Below are positions 1-9,812 of a stretch of 64,000 bases of DNA, one piece after another (position 1 is the first letter of the stretch; each line of letters begins with the position of its first letter). Location of the stretch: positions 124,001 to 188,000 of the forward strand of contig JANBPU010000003.1 of the NCBI GenBank assembly GCA_027575805.1. Direction: 5' to 3'. This stretch comes from Mycoemilia scoparia. Taxonomy: Eukaryota; Kickxellomycota; Kickxellomycetes; Kickxellales; Kickxellaceae. The position numbers and the translations under genes are program-made. Below the pieces are notes generated by a model. It made no database searches. It had not been told where the DNA came from and saw only the letters and a list, made by a program, of their open reading frames with translations.

Positions 1-1635
1 GCTGATAATCCAGAAGAAAGTACAGAGCACATTAAAGTCGTGGCAAAGCCAACAAAGCTTGACGCATTGCAGATTCCGCCGCTCTCTGCATCCAGGGCTA
101 TAAGACGCCGTGCTCCTATTGGAAATAACAGTGGGGCGGCCCATGCACCTCAACAGGCACTGATCAAAGCATTGATGCGCCAAATGTTTTCAAATAGACC
201 TATACCCGAATCGATACCCACAGATGCACCTACTTCTGGAGAACAGACTGCTGATGGCTCCTTTATGGACAGAGTTTCTGAGCCAGGCACTCCAAGAACA
301 AAAGTGGGCACTAATGCACCAGGATCACCATGGAAAACGCCAACCTCTGTTGTTAGTGCTCGTGGGGAACAATCTCCAGGTGGCAATATGATAAATGCTG
401 TATCCCCAGCTGCAGGCTTAAGAAGAGTGCCATTTGTTGGTCCACCAGTTACACCAAAGTCTGCTACTACACCATACTCCTCATTCAGCCCTGCCCCTGG
501 CTCACAGCAACGCCATTCTTTGGCAGCAGATGAGTGGTCACCAACTAAAAGGATGAACAATGTCAATGTTGGGCACACTCCTGGGCCTCGTAGGGTTGGC
601 GGGTCAGCGATTAGACAGCGTCCATTTTCGACACTAGGCTTTTCTTCACCAGGATCAAATAACCCCACTACATCACTACCTGGTGGTTTCCCGAGCCCCT
701 TTAACAAATCTCCCTTCAACATTGCCAAGAGCACTTCCACGCCTGAATCCACAAAAACGGCAAACTCTTACATTTCTGGATCGCCTGGAACTCCTTCAAA
801 ATTGCCTGGCCTTGGAAGCACACAATCTCCTGTTTTGAGTAGATATAGTCCTTCTGGAAACTCATCCTTGACCTCTCTATCTCCAACCAAGACAAACCCA
901 TTCTCTACCTCTCCATCGCAAACAAAGTCTGGGCGTGTTTCGTTTACATCGCCCACCCACTCATCGCCTAATTCTACAGGCTCCAAGACTGACCCAGAGA
1001 TAGAAGAAAAGCAAAAATCCCCAGAACATCCAGAGCCTGCTATTAGATATAACCTGCGGAAACGCACTACCAGGTCTTCTACGTACACAGAAGCCACTGG
1101 TGATAACGATGAGGGCCAGGATGAAGACAGCTCATCATACCCAGAGACTCAGTACAATTCCAATAGGGCTGGTGTGTCTGTGCTGAATAATGCACAGAAT
1201 AGACCCATTAAGTCTGCAATGTCATCAAAGGAACGTGCTACTAGCCTGCGGACTACTCGCAATCGTCAGACATCATCACCTAGCTCATCGTCATCAGTGA
1301 CCGATTCTCCTGATGGTGCTCACATCCCAGGGGGCTTCCCAAAGGAATCCAGAAAGAGCTCACAGCCCAAAGGAAAACCATCACCCAGTCAATATCGCAA
1401 ACCTGCATCAACAGTCACTACCAGACTCCAGAGCAGTAGGTTAAAAAAGGTTAGCTTTGCAGAAGATCTAGATGAGCAGGACCAAAATGATGATGATATG
1501 GATGAATCAAGTGAGGACGATGACTTGGCCAATAATGAAAAAGTCCCAGAGCCAAACCGTATCAATTCAAAACTTATGATGATGGATGCCAGTAAAACAC
1601 CACGATATGCACGCACCCGTTCAAGAAAGAACTGA
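1..1635 (+). CDS. Ser/Thr/Pro-rich low-complexity protein, C-terminal part (5' end outside window)
   Basis: The frame is open from the first base of the window, so this is the C-terminal 544 residues of a longer protein; the first ATG-like position inside the window should not be taken as the start. The sequence is dominated by Ser, Thr, Pro and Asn with many SP and TP dipeptides (FSSPGS, SPGTPSK, TSLSPTK), which look like proline-directed kinase sites. Near the end there is a YNLRKR patch followed by a strongly acidic stretch (DNDEGQDEDSS, then DEQDQNDDDMDESSEDDD) and a basic tail ending TRSRKN. No folded domain is recognisable. This composition is common in nuclear scaffold, nucleoporin-like or kinetochore proteins, but I cannot name a family. 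The stop is followed by a MITE-like relic. Confidence 0.6.
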   Translation, partial: ADNPEESTEHIKVVAKPTKLDALQIPPLSASRAIRRRAPIGNNSGAAHAPQQALIKALMRQMFSNRPIPESIPTDAPTSGEQTADGSFMDRVSEPGTPRTKVGTNAPGSPWKTPTSVVSARGEQSPGGNMINAVSPAAGLRRVPFVGPPVTPKSATTPYSSFSPAPGSQQRHSLAADEWSPTKRMNNVNVGHTPGPRRVGGSAIRQRPFSTLGFSSPGSNNPTTSLPGGFPSPFNKSPFNIAKSTSTPESTKTANSYISGSPGTPSKLPGLGSTQSPVLSRYSPSGNSSLTSLSPTKTNPFSTSPSQTKSGRVSFTSPTHSSPNSTGSKTDPEIEEKQKSPEHPEPAIRYNLRKRTTRSSTYTEATGDNDEGQDEDSSSYPETQYNSNRAGVSVLNNAQNRPIKSAMSSKERATSLRTTRNRQTSSPSSSSSVTDSPDGAHIPGGFPKESRKSSQPKGKPSPSQYRKPASTVTTRLQSSRLKKVSFAEDLDEQDQNDDDMDESSEDDDLANNEKVPEPNRINSKLMMMDASKTPRYARTRSRKN

Positions 1636-1981
1636 ATTTTTTTGCACTACCCATTTAACTTTATGGCCCAAAAATAACTATAAAATGTTTTTCATAATAA
1701 ACTGGCTTGAAAAGAATGCAATGATAAAAATGGTTATTAGTTTTGGTGAAAATGGCTGGCTATTTTTAAAGCATGACCATTTGCTAATAAACGGCGATAA
1801 TCCATTTAGCTATAATAATTGCCCCTATAATCGCAGGCCACCAAAAGGCACCCTTCAAAAATATGATCCAAATGTCCCACAAAAAAAAACACTATAATTC
1901 CATTTGCTAGTTTTAATAAACGACTGAATTATGAATACCCGAAATTTTTATTTGACAGTCTAAAATTTAATTAATATGTTA
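1636..1981. other. Intergenic, convergent gene ends
   Basis: AT-rich spacer between two convergent genes. It holds a degraded family-1 inverted-repeat element (about 1751-1876) and otherwise only A/T runs likely used for 3' end formation. Confidence 0.5.
1751..1876 (+). mobile_element. MITE family 1, degraded copy A
   Basis: The right part (CACCAAAAGGCACCCTTCAAAAATATG...) and the inner CATTTGCTAATAAACGG match the copy near 36139-36254 over most of their length. The left inverted repeat is weak (GGCTATTTTTAAAGCATG). Borders are approximate. I read it as an old copy of the TTTTTGAAGGGT inverted-repeat family. Confidence 0.5.
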
Positions 1982-2937
1982 CTATGCCTTGACAAACTTT
2001 TGGAAGTTCTCAAGCCATCCCAAGTACTCCTTTTCTTCCTTGTGTTCAATGTAATCCTGCATGAACAAGCAGAGTCCGGTTTCAATGCCTCTCTCCTCAA
2101 GGAAGACATCAATATTTTCCTTGAGATCATCGCTCAAGTGACCAAATACAGGACCAACATAGTGACCGCGTCTTTCCCAGTCGCGTTCGGCGGTCTGCTC
2201 AAGGGCGGTAGCTTCATTGGGGAAGAACATGATGCGGTCAACACCGATCTCGCCTTCCTCAGCAACCAGATCCAAAGACAAAACATTGGCGTGACCAGGC
2301 TTGACAATAGAAACAGAGAAAGAGACTGGGAACTCATCAGGTGTCTCATCGGCGTTGGTCTCACCAGTCTTCTTTACTCCTTCGGGATTTTCATTGAAAA
2401 CTTCGACATCAGCCATATTGTCTGTGCTGTTGAGGATTTCGCTGACACTGAATCTGACGTGAATAGTCTCGTTGCCAAACTTCTTTGTCAACAAAACGTC
2501 ATTGAGTCCAGTGGATTCCTTGATCTCAAAGCCAGTCTTTTCGACAAAGCTCTTTATGAACTCAGGTTCGCCTTCTTCTTCAAGAGCATTTCTTTCGTAT
2601 TCAATCTCTTCCTGGAGGGTGTGTGTAATATCTTTGTCGGCTAATAGAATATCAATAAAAGAAGTTTAGAATATAAAATCATGACCAAGGGTTGTTGTAT
2701 TGACCTTGCGTTTGAATAGTAATACAATATGTTTGTTATAAAAGTAGGTAGATAAAGATACATACACTGGGAGCCCTCAAATCTTGCAACAGTGGTTCCA
2801 AAGCCACGAACAGCAAGAGAAAGTTTCTGTGAGGAGAAAGCTGGGCGGACTTGAGCAAACCCTTTGACGGTGACTCTCTGGATAGGTGTCTTCAAGAATC
2901 TGGCAGCAAGGGGACGGGTGGTACGCAACAAGTTCAT
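1982..2937 (-). CDS. MAM33: Mitochondrial acidic matrix protein MAM33/p32 (gC1qBP family)
   Basis: Two exons on the minus strand: 2937-2766 and 2640-1982 (276 aa). The donor is GTATGT at 2765 and the acceptor is CTATTAG ending at 2641; the joined codon reads through as EGSQ-SDKDITHTLQEEI. The first 50 residues are rich in Arg, Ser and Ala with no acids, typical of a mitochondrial presequence. The body shows the p32 fold pattern: a long acidic helix near the start (LQEEIEYERNALEEE), alternating beta strands (NETIHVRFSVSEI, FPVSFSVSIVKPG), an acidic insert, and the C-terminal helix pair ending EEKEYLGWLENFQKFVKA. Members form doughnut-shaped trimers in the matrix and act in mitochondrial translation and respiratory homeostasis. 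Family assignment is confident; the precise role is by homology. Confidence 0.9.
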
Positions 2938-3475
2938 TTTGAGCTAGGAGCTGTGACAGTATAGAAGTGAAAGTAGAGATGAAAAAACTTATCTTGGCAA
3001 GACAAAGGCTTGATTTGTTTAAAAAAAGATGACAAAAGCATCAAAAAATATTACTAGATGATGTATCTACATTGATTAATTTTCTGTTGATTTGAATCAA
3101 AGAATAGCCATGGATTCAGGACCCTGATAAAGTATTGAGGGTAAGGCAAATTGAATAATATGGCTATTCAAATGCCATTTCTCTAGTAAAAAATCCAATA
3201 ATTTAAACATATGACCTTGCTGCAGGAATATATTTGGTGTCAAGGGAACATCACGAACCTCTTGAGTAAAATTGTAAGTTGTTTAAATGGTTAAAGAGAA
3301 AAGCACAATCAAGCAACACCTAACACAAAGTTCCCATAAATAGTCAATATTTCCAGAATATTTTAAAAAGCACATTCCAATTCGAGGAAATAATACCTTT
3401 AATACACATCTGATAAATTTAAAAGAAATAATTAGTGGGCTAAAGTACATAGTTGTTTATCAAAGCATACAATAC
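2938..3475. other. Intergenic, divergent promoter region
   Basis: 538 bp between two divergently transcribed genes (MAM33 and the snapin-like gene). It is AT-rich, with no RNA gene, repeat copy or convincing TATA element seen. Confidence 0.4.
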
Positions 3476-4177
3476 ATGGGTTTCAGAAGCCAAGAAAATG
3501 TGGGTACCTCCCCAGACCTAAGAAAAATCAGCCAAGAATCGGGCTCTACTGTGCAGGATAGCTATACTCAAAGAGAATACATTGCCAATGACCACACACT
3601 GGAGGGTAGCACACAATTACAGACAGAGAATCAAAGAAAAGTAAGTAGGCTAGCAGGTACAATCCAAGACATTATCATACCATCGCTCGAGGTTTTGGAC
3701 AACGGATTGGAAGGCCTCGAGACTAGCCAAACAGACTTAAATAACACACTAGAAAGATTAGCAGCAGAATTGGATCTTATTGAAGAATTGACGTCGCAAA
3801 AACATGCCCAAGGCAGTGCAAGCTCACAGAAAAATCGGGACATTCTGACATCTCCTGCCCTTCGAGCCATTGCAGGAAGCAGCAGGCCATCTTCAAAGGC
3901 TGCCTCTTCACATGGATCTACATCTTCCCCATCAGCCGCAATTGATTCAAGAACAGCATCAGCAAGTAGCAGTGCAGATATTAAGGGAGTGGAAGCATTC
4001 ATGAACAGTACAGACAATACCGGCCAAACAGCCATTCCAAGCATTTCGGAAGCAACGGCCAAGCTGAGGGAGGCCAAGACGCGATTATACAGAATAAACA
4101 ATGTTCTCCGCGGAGTTAGAAGCCGCTTGGACCATGTGTCCACGCTTGCTCAAGTCAAGTTAGCGCAAAGCACGTAA
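3476..4177 (+). CDS. Snapin-like BLOC-1 subunit (SNAPIN/Snn1 family, tentative)
   Basis: Single-exon 233-aa protein. Two helical segments are separated by a Ser/Ala-rich linker. The first (residues about 55-108) reads RLAGTIQDIIIPSLEVLDNG then LEGLETSQTDLNNTLERLAA; the second (about 195-230) reads KLREAKTRLYRINNVLRGVR. This layout, with SQ-x-L in the first helix and a heptad R/L/V-rich second helix around 'NNxL', resembles animal snapin and fungal Snn1, small coiled-coil subunits of the BLOC-1 complex on endosomes. The linker (about 115-185) is disordered and longer than in animal snapin. No membrane segment. The alternative is an unrelated small coiled-coil protein. Confidence 0.5.
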   Translation: MGFRSQENVGTSPDLRKISQESGSTVQDSYTQREYIANDHTLEGSTQLQTENQRKVSRLAGTIQDIIIPSLEVLDNGLEGLETSQTDLNNTLERLAAELDLIEELTSQKHAQGSASSQKNRDILTSPALRAIAGSSRPSSKAASSHGSTSSPSAAIDSRTASASSSADIKGVEAFMNSTDNTGQTAIPSISEATAKLREAKTRLYRINNVLRGVRSRLDHVSTLAQVKLAQST

Positions 4178-5681
4178 GAAGCCGCAATCAGATGTGGCAT
4201 CAAGAGTTTACATACATCCATTTTCTAGCAATTTGCTTTTGTAATACCATATGGCTTTATCTCAAAAATTATTAGGCATAAAGGTCTCCCAAAAAATATA
4301 TAAATACATACACACACGAACAGAAAAATGGTAATAAGGAGTATTTATTAAGAATCACAACCACAAGAACACACCCAACAACAATTATAATAATAAATAC
4401 ACTTAAGAGAAAAGTCAGTTTCACACTATCCCTGAAAAAGCTCTTAACATATATCGGAACTTTGCAATTTTTATAAATAATTGGCAGAGTAGTCTCCTCT
4501 AAAAGGGTGGTACTAGGATATTACCTTGGATACCAGCCAATCATCACTGAGACTCCAGCTAAAATGCATATATAGCTTATAGGCCGTGTTTGCAGGGTAT
4601 TTACGAGGGTATCTGTCTGTACCTTTTTGGTCGAGAACTTGGCAATTATTCAAAGCTGTGGTATATTTTACTAGGACCCATCCACAGCCATTTTGTGGCC
4701 GATCTGTAGTCAAATTCGACCATATCTAATTAAATGCACCAGAACAACAGGCACCAATATAAAGGAATAGAAAAAGCACTGCTGCACGTCCAATGATAAA
4801 ATCAATTATTCTCCTATAGAGTGGCAGGTAGAAACCAGGAATGGTGTACATTGAAAGTTTCTAGAGAAAAATCGACCCATAAACCCGGCATTCTTTGGCT
4901 AGCATCCAGCCATAAACCTACATTGTACATCAGTTGTAGTTGCACTTCTTGTATGGCTCATTCATACTGGTCAAAGTAGCCAAAGCCAGTCATAGTAAAT
5001 TTGGAGCACAGCTGGCAATTGGCTGGCTCTCAGCTCAGACCAGTCACAGGAAAGAACCAAAGGTCATGCCTGGATTCTGATCACTTCATGTGAGAAGGCT
5101 AGGAAAACCCCCGCACCTGAAATTGATTAACAGTAGGAGAAACAGCACTGCATGAGAAGGAAGCTTGATGGCGCAAAGAGGCGGGTATCGGGCTAGAAAA
5201 ATTGCCGTTCTACGCATGCAGAAGATGGACACATCATCTGCCTGCTTATTATTCGACTGCTGGCTTGTAGCAGAGCAATGATGGTCTTCCCCTCCTCTGC
5301 CTTTGGCTCGCTCTCCTTAAAAGATCCAAATTTGAATGGTTCAACTTGTCTGTTGCCAACACAAACGCGCACTGTCCTTCTGTATTCTATTTTGTTGCTT
5401 GGACAACTGATTTATACCAAAGCGTTGCTTCACATCCATTTTTGCTTCTATTATTATCTATCATTATTTTTCTGCCTCCGACAGCCTCTATTATCACCCT
5501 TATTTCTTTCTTGCCAAATACGCACTTTTCAATTTAACAGCTTCCCGCCTTCGATTTGGTGCTTGTTCTAGCACACATTGTGTACATATACAATCCTCGC
5601 ATTTAACCACAAACCCACCCACACACAACACACTGTATTTTTCTCCCCCACCCATCAAATATACTACCCTAACCCCCCACA
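4178..5681. other. Intergenic, 1.5 kb, contains one MITE family-2 copy
   Basis: Apart from the element at 4483-4643 I see no gene. The 300 bp before the next gene is pyrimidine-rich (long TTCTTTCT/CTCC runs), as expected for a fungal promoter and 5' leader of the downstream gene starting at 5682. Confidence 0.5.
4483..4643 (+). mobile_element. MITE family 2, copy 1 (161 bp)
   Basis: Starts GGCAGAGTAGTCTCC and ends in a related inverted sequence (...GAGAACTTGGC). It is flanked by the 4-bp direct repeat AATT (4479-4482 and 4644-4647). The interior CTCCAGCTAAAATG core is shared with the copies at 17214, 27913 and 60454. It has no coding capacity. Confidence 0.8.
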
Positions 5682-7214
5682 ATGCCAATTGCTGTAACCT
5701 CTGCTAGAACCGCCTTGCCTTGTCAGGTAGAAATGCCCACTTCCTCCGTTACGGCTTCAGCAACGACAAATAGCAATTCTGATGGCACAAATGCGGCCAG
5801 ACAAATCATTAATGGGCTCAATGGTGGCAGCATTGGCGGCAGCGGGCATTCTGCCAACAGTGCGTATAATGGTAACAATAGCAGCAATAGTAGTAGCAGA
5901 GTAGGCCGGAATGGAGAGTCCATTCACGATGTCATTTTCTCTTCAAAACTCAAAACCCTACATATGCTGCACCAAAAGGCTTCACGTGCTTTAGTCCTTG
6001 GCCAAAGCATATCTGCGTGGGAGATTTGCACTGAGGCAATAAGGCTTTGTCAAGAGCCCAGTTTTATCTCGAAGCTTGTGAACAATGATTCTAAACAGGT
6101 CTGTGTGCGGACATGGACGCTCTATATATGCACCCTGAGCACGCTTGCCGAGGTATCTAAGGGGCCGCCAGGTAAAGAAAACAATAGTGTCCTTTGTGTC
6201 AAACCAGATCATAGTGGGTTTCAGAAGACCAAGCTCGAGGGCTTTCCAAACAGCACAAAGGATGTTTGGAGCAGAGTAGTCGAGACATTCGGGAGTGTTC
6301 CCGGGCAAGTTAGCAGCGAAGTTCTGGTGCCATTTGTCTTGATGTGTATCAAGCTCCGTGATATCAGCGTTGCTCGTGAAGCCGTCGAGGTATGGCTTGC
6401 AACTCAGCCCGACGAATCTATCTACCTGCTTGAAAAGAGTGTTCAAGGACGGCCACCTCCGCTTCCCCTGAGAACCCATGTGTTTGCTGGAAACAATGCA
6501 AGCGTGATGCAGGCATCTTATTTACGTGTATGCGAATTGTATCTTCTGCACATTCTTCCTCAGTGTGATGACCTGCCTAGCGCCAAAGACTTCCTCGAGT
6601 ACAATGAGCTGATTCCTAACAATGTTCGGGAGTTTTTCTCTAAAAGGCTGGATGCATTGCAGGCTGTTCCCCCCAAACCCCAGAAGAAGAGCTCAAAGAA
6701 AAAGAGCAAGTCGCACAAGAGGTCTAAAAGGCACAGCGGCTCAAAGAAATCAAAGGCTGAGGCCGAAGAATTATTAGCAAAAGACGAAAAGGCCGCCATA
6801 AAAAATAACGATAAAGAAATGTTGGTGTCAAAAGGGGATGAGGATGGTGATAATGACAATACCAGAAACGTGGCAACGGAGAAGAGCACACCAAAGCCCG
6901 CCGTTCTGCCCACAGAGACGATGGCATCGGTATCGACCATTCCTTCTTCCCTGACCAGGCAACACAAAAAATCACAGGCTAGAGCGCACCAGCGAAGCAA
7001 GCCACACAAGAGAAACAGGAACATCTTGTCAACGATTCTGCGCTTTGTTCGCCGTGTTATATCTGAGTGGGGAATTACGCTCCTGACGACAACTATAATA
7101 TTTGGCGTTTTGCGTTTGCTCTTCCGACGACTCCCCATGACAGCGCTCCTCAAGTCGTTATTAAGAAAGATTTGGCAGACCATTCAGATGGGAACAAAGA
7201 TCACGTATCTATAA
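5682..7214 (+). CDS. PEX26/Pex15-like tail-anchored peroxin (tentative)
   Basis: Single-exon 510-aa protein. After a Ser/Asn/Gly-rich N-terminus (1-80) comes a helical, TPR-like region (about 85-335) with ASRALVLGQSISAWEICTEA, then SEVLVPFVLMCIKLRDISVA and CELYLLHILPQCDDLPSAKD. These resemble in order the helices of animal PEX26. A lysine-rich linker follows (about 345-365), then a disordered stretch and a single hydrophobic segment (about 461-482, ITLLTTTIIFGVLRLLF) close to the C-terminus with basic flanks on both sides. That is the architecture of a tail-anchored peroxisomal protein. PEX26 and Pex15 recruit the Pex1-Pex6 AAA ATPase to peroxisomes for receptor recycling. The tail anchor is plain in the sequence; the PEX26 assignment rests on helix pattern and topology. 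Confidence 0.55.
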   Translation: MPIAVTSARTALPCQVEMPTSSVTASATTNSNSDGTNAARQIINGLNGGSIGGSGHSANSAYNGNNSSNSSSRVGRNGESIHDVIFSSKLKTLHMLHQKASRALVLGQSISAWEICTEAIRLCQEPSFISKLVNNDSKQVCVRTWTLYICTLSTLAEVSKGPPGKENNSVLCVKPDHSGFQKTKLEGFPNSTKDVWSRVVETFGSVPGQVSSEVLVPFVLMCIKLRDISVAREAVEVWLATQPDESIYLLEKSVQGRPPPLPLRTHVFAGNNASVMQASYLRVCELYLLHILPQCDDLPSAKDFLEYNELIPNNVREFFSKRLDALQAVPPKPQKKSSKKKSKSHKRSKRHSGSKKSKAEAEELLAKDEKAAIKNNDKEMLVSKGDEDGDNDNTRNVATEKSTPKPAVLPTETMASVSTIPSSLTRQHKKSQARAHQRSKPHKRNRNILSTILRFVRRVISEWGITLLTTTIIFGVLRLLFRRLPMTALLKSLLRKIWQTIQMGTKITYL

Positions 7215-7795
7215 CTTTAGCCTTGTTTTAATTACTTCGCTCTAGCCCAACGAGTGGTTGTTGCAACAGCTATCATTTACTTGTTAATATCAGACCCGAG
7301 TTTTTATAACCGCGCATGTGTTTAAGCTTATAATGCCTAGCTTCATCTATCTTTCTCTTTGCTTTTGTCTTCCGCCAAGACCACGACCACCATCATTGGG
7401 ATTATAGCAGATTAGTTTTGTTTAATAAACCTTTGAACGAATTTTATTTGTGTAGTTTTATTTCTTTGTTAAAATAGCCAGCCAGCCAGCCACCTCTAAC
7501 ATAAATTTGGTATCAGGGCATCGTCTAATGTTGCAAGAATAGGCTAATCACTATCATGTTCAATTAATGATACTAATCCTTTTGCATTGCGGATAGCACT
7601 TTAGTTAGCGTGTTTACATTTGTCATCACTGACAAATAATCCACGCATTTTGCCAGTGATCCTGGTGTTTTCATGCCAGAAAAGATTCAGATTCGGAGTG
7701 TTTTCCTAGTCGTGATGGACAAATCGTGCTTACCTATTACGTTTTACAATACATCTTTTCATTTGCCAAACTTGCTTTAAAGACGCAGAATAAGT
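7215..7795. other. Intergenic, 581 bp
   Basis: 3' flank of the PEX26-like gene (AATAAA-like signals near 7424-7440) followed by the promoter of the dioxygenase gene. A short CAGC repeat (AGCCAGCCAGCCAGCCA, near 7477-7493) is the only structure seen. Confidence 0.4.
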
Positions 7796-8854
7796 ATGCT
7801 TGGGTTTCGGCTATACTTTCTTGCACTTATTGCTCCACTAGTTTACTTTACTTTCAAGTTTGTGTTTCCAGACACCTTTTCCACAACCATTACCACGCTC
7901 CAGGGCATTTTGAAACCAAGCAACATTGCAGCAACAGAAATTACAGTCGCAGCAACAACAACAGCAACGACCATGAGTACCGACGCTACTACCACGGCCG
8001 CGACCCCAGATACTATTGTGAGCGGAAAGAAGATGCCCGTACTATTTCTGTCGCATGGCGGGCCAAACCTACTATCAGATGACGAATATCCATTGGACGA
8101 AGGGATAGGCAAAGAGCTGCAGCGGATAGGAAAGCATATCACAGAGGAAATAAAGCCCAAGATGGTGCTAGTTATAAGCGCACATTGGCAGGCAGAGCCC
8201 AATGCTGTCCATATCAACCAGCAGCAATTTACACCACTTATTTACGACTTCTACGGGTTCCCTGCCAAGTACTATTCTGCAACTTTTGAACACATCGGAT
8301 CTCCAGAGCTGGCACACAATGTCGTCAATTTACTTCAGAGTCAAAAGATCAATGCCAAGACCGTGAATCGCGGCATGGATCATGGGGTGTGGGTTGCACT
8401 AAAGAAGGCAGGTCTAGAAAAGGCCAAATTTCCAATTGTTGAGATGTCGCTGTACAATAATGAGTCTATGGAGAAGCACATTGAGCTTGGGAAAGCATTG
8501 GCCCCACTTCGCGAACAGGGCGTTTTGATAATCGGCAGCGGTATGGCAGTACACAATCTCAGAGATCTGTGGAATGCCAGAGATTCAGTTCCAGATTATG
8601 TCCCGAAATTTGATAAGCAGCTAGACGACATTGTTCTGAAGTCCAGGGCTGCTGAGAATGAAAGTATAGCGGATGTAAGGGCAAGGGGCGCTACAGAGCT
8701 GGCAAAATCACCTTACCTTCGTAGGGCCCACCCGGCTTTAGAACATCTGCTGCCATTCCACGTTGTTATAGGCGCAGCTGAAGATTCTAAGGCAAGGAAG
8801 CTTGCAAAGCTGTTTGAGCTCTCCCTGTCGTGGTCTTGCTACATGCTTGACTAA
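7796..8854 (+). CDS. DODA-type extradiol ring-cleavage dioxygenase with N-terminal membrane anchor
   Basis: Single-exon 352-aa protein of the LigB/DODA (4,5-DOPA extradiol dioxygenase-like) family, non-heme metal enzymes that open catechol-type rings. Family blocks are in order: PVLFLSHGGPN (about 80-91), VISAHWQ (about 125), a YDFYGFP block, NRGMDHGVWVAL (about 198), GSGMAVHNL (about 249) and HPALEHLLPF (about 315). The His residues in SHGG, SAHW and MDHGVW are the expected metal and active-site positions. Residues 1-28 form an uninterrupted hydrophobic segment (LYFLALIAPLVYFTFKFVF) followed by a Thr/Ala-rich linker, so the enzyme is probably membrane-anchored or secreted; most relatives are soluble. 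The natural substrate cannot be told from sequence. Confidence 0.85.
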   Translation: MLGFRLYFLALIAPLVYFTFKFVFPDTFSTTITTLQGILKPSNIAATEITVAATTTATTMSTDATTTAATPDTIVSGKKMPVLFLSHGGPNLLSDDEYPLDEGIGKELQRIGKHITEEIKPKMVLVISAHWQAEPNAVHINQQQFTPLIYDFYGFPAKYYSATFEHIGSPELAHNVVNLLQSQKINAKTVNRGMDHGVWVALKKAGLEKAKFPIVEMSLYNNESMEKHIELGKALAPLREQGVLIIGSGMAVHNLRDLWNARDSVPDYVPKFDKQLDDIVLKSRAAENESIADVRARGATELAKSPYLRRAHPALEHLLPFHVVIGAAEDSKARKLAKLFELSLSWSCYMLD

Positions 8855-9812
8855 AGAAATGAATGTCCTCAAGTCTTGGCTTTTTGTTTCTATAAATATA
8901 TATGCAGGATGCTTGCATAAGTCTCATCCGTATAAGAATTGTCTCGTTTCTTTAAATGGAACAATTTCCAGGAAAATGGGTCAAGTTTTGGTGAAATTTA
9001 TGTCATCTATGTATCTTTTGTATGTGAATATACGCATGTATCGGTTTAGGTTATTTTCTATTTCTATTATTTTTATTATTATCGCTCTGATTCGTTATCA
9101 AGGGCCCTTTTCTAGATTATGTTAATAGAACATAAAGGTCACAATACCTAAATTGATTTACCATATAAGTACAGGAAGCAAGAGAGCTCAGAAAGTTCTT
9201 CATTGGCCATTATCTGTGCGAAAATGTGACTAGCTCCACATAAACAAGCTACGATGTCGCCATCAGTATTCCATGTAGGGATAAAGATCAGGAGTTATTT
9301 CTTGGCAAAGAGATTGAGGCCTCTTTTTTTGTAGAAAGACACAATGTTCCATTGTTGTGATAGCATCAGGATTTATTAACTTTGAACATTTTGTTGAGTA
9401 AACACATGAGATATGCATGTAAATGTACAAATTCGATTATCATGTAATGGGTGTAGAATAGTTTTGTATATTGTTGGAGAACCCTGTGTCCTTGGAATCA
9501 ACTCCGATGTCTTGTTTCTTGATGCATGCTTCAATACCATTTGTTCAAATAATCCCTGCAAAAAATAATTGCCAAGAAACCGAGTCATTATGACAAGATA
9601 CGTTGTTAGTTTACCTATCTCTGGTGATTGCTCTAAGTAGAGCTGCCAAAAATGTCTCTCTCAAAGTCTTGAGAAAAAGGTATAAAAGAGGTTGCCTTTT
9701 TGGCCATATTGATTCAAAGCATCACACAGTTGACTTTTCTCTCAACATCAAACTCGAACAAGCGTCTTACTAGCACTATAACTATCGATTTATACCAACA
9801 TCTATATTCACA
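8855..9812. other. Intergenic, about 0.96 kb
   Basis: AT-rich, no supported gene. The last 200 bp is the promoter and leader of the secreted repeat protein and carries a TATA box (9681-9688). Confidence 0.45.
9681..9688 (+). promoter_or_regulatory. TATA box (TATAAAAG)
   Basis: A perfect TATAAAAG lies 125 bp upstream of the ATG at 9813, in a region otherwise rich in CT and CA. The distance fits a TATA-driven, probably strongly regulated promoter for the secreted repeat protein. Confidence 0.6.

Noticed and set aside
150..752. 200-codon open frame on the minus strand under the first gene
   Set aside because: It overlaps a longer frame that runs from the window edge with consistent composition, and it shows no recognisable domain or splice context.
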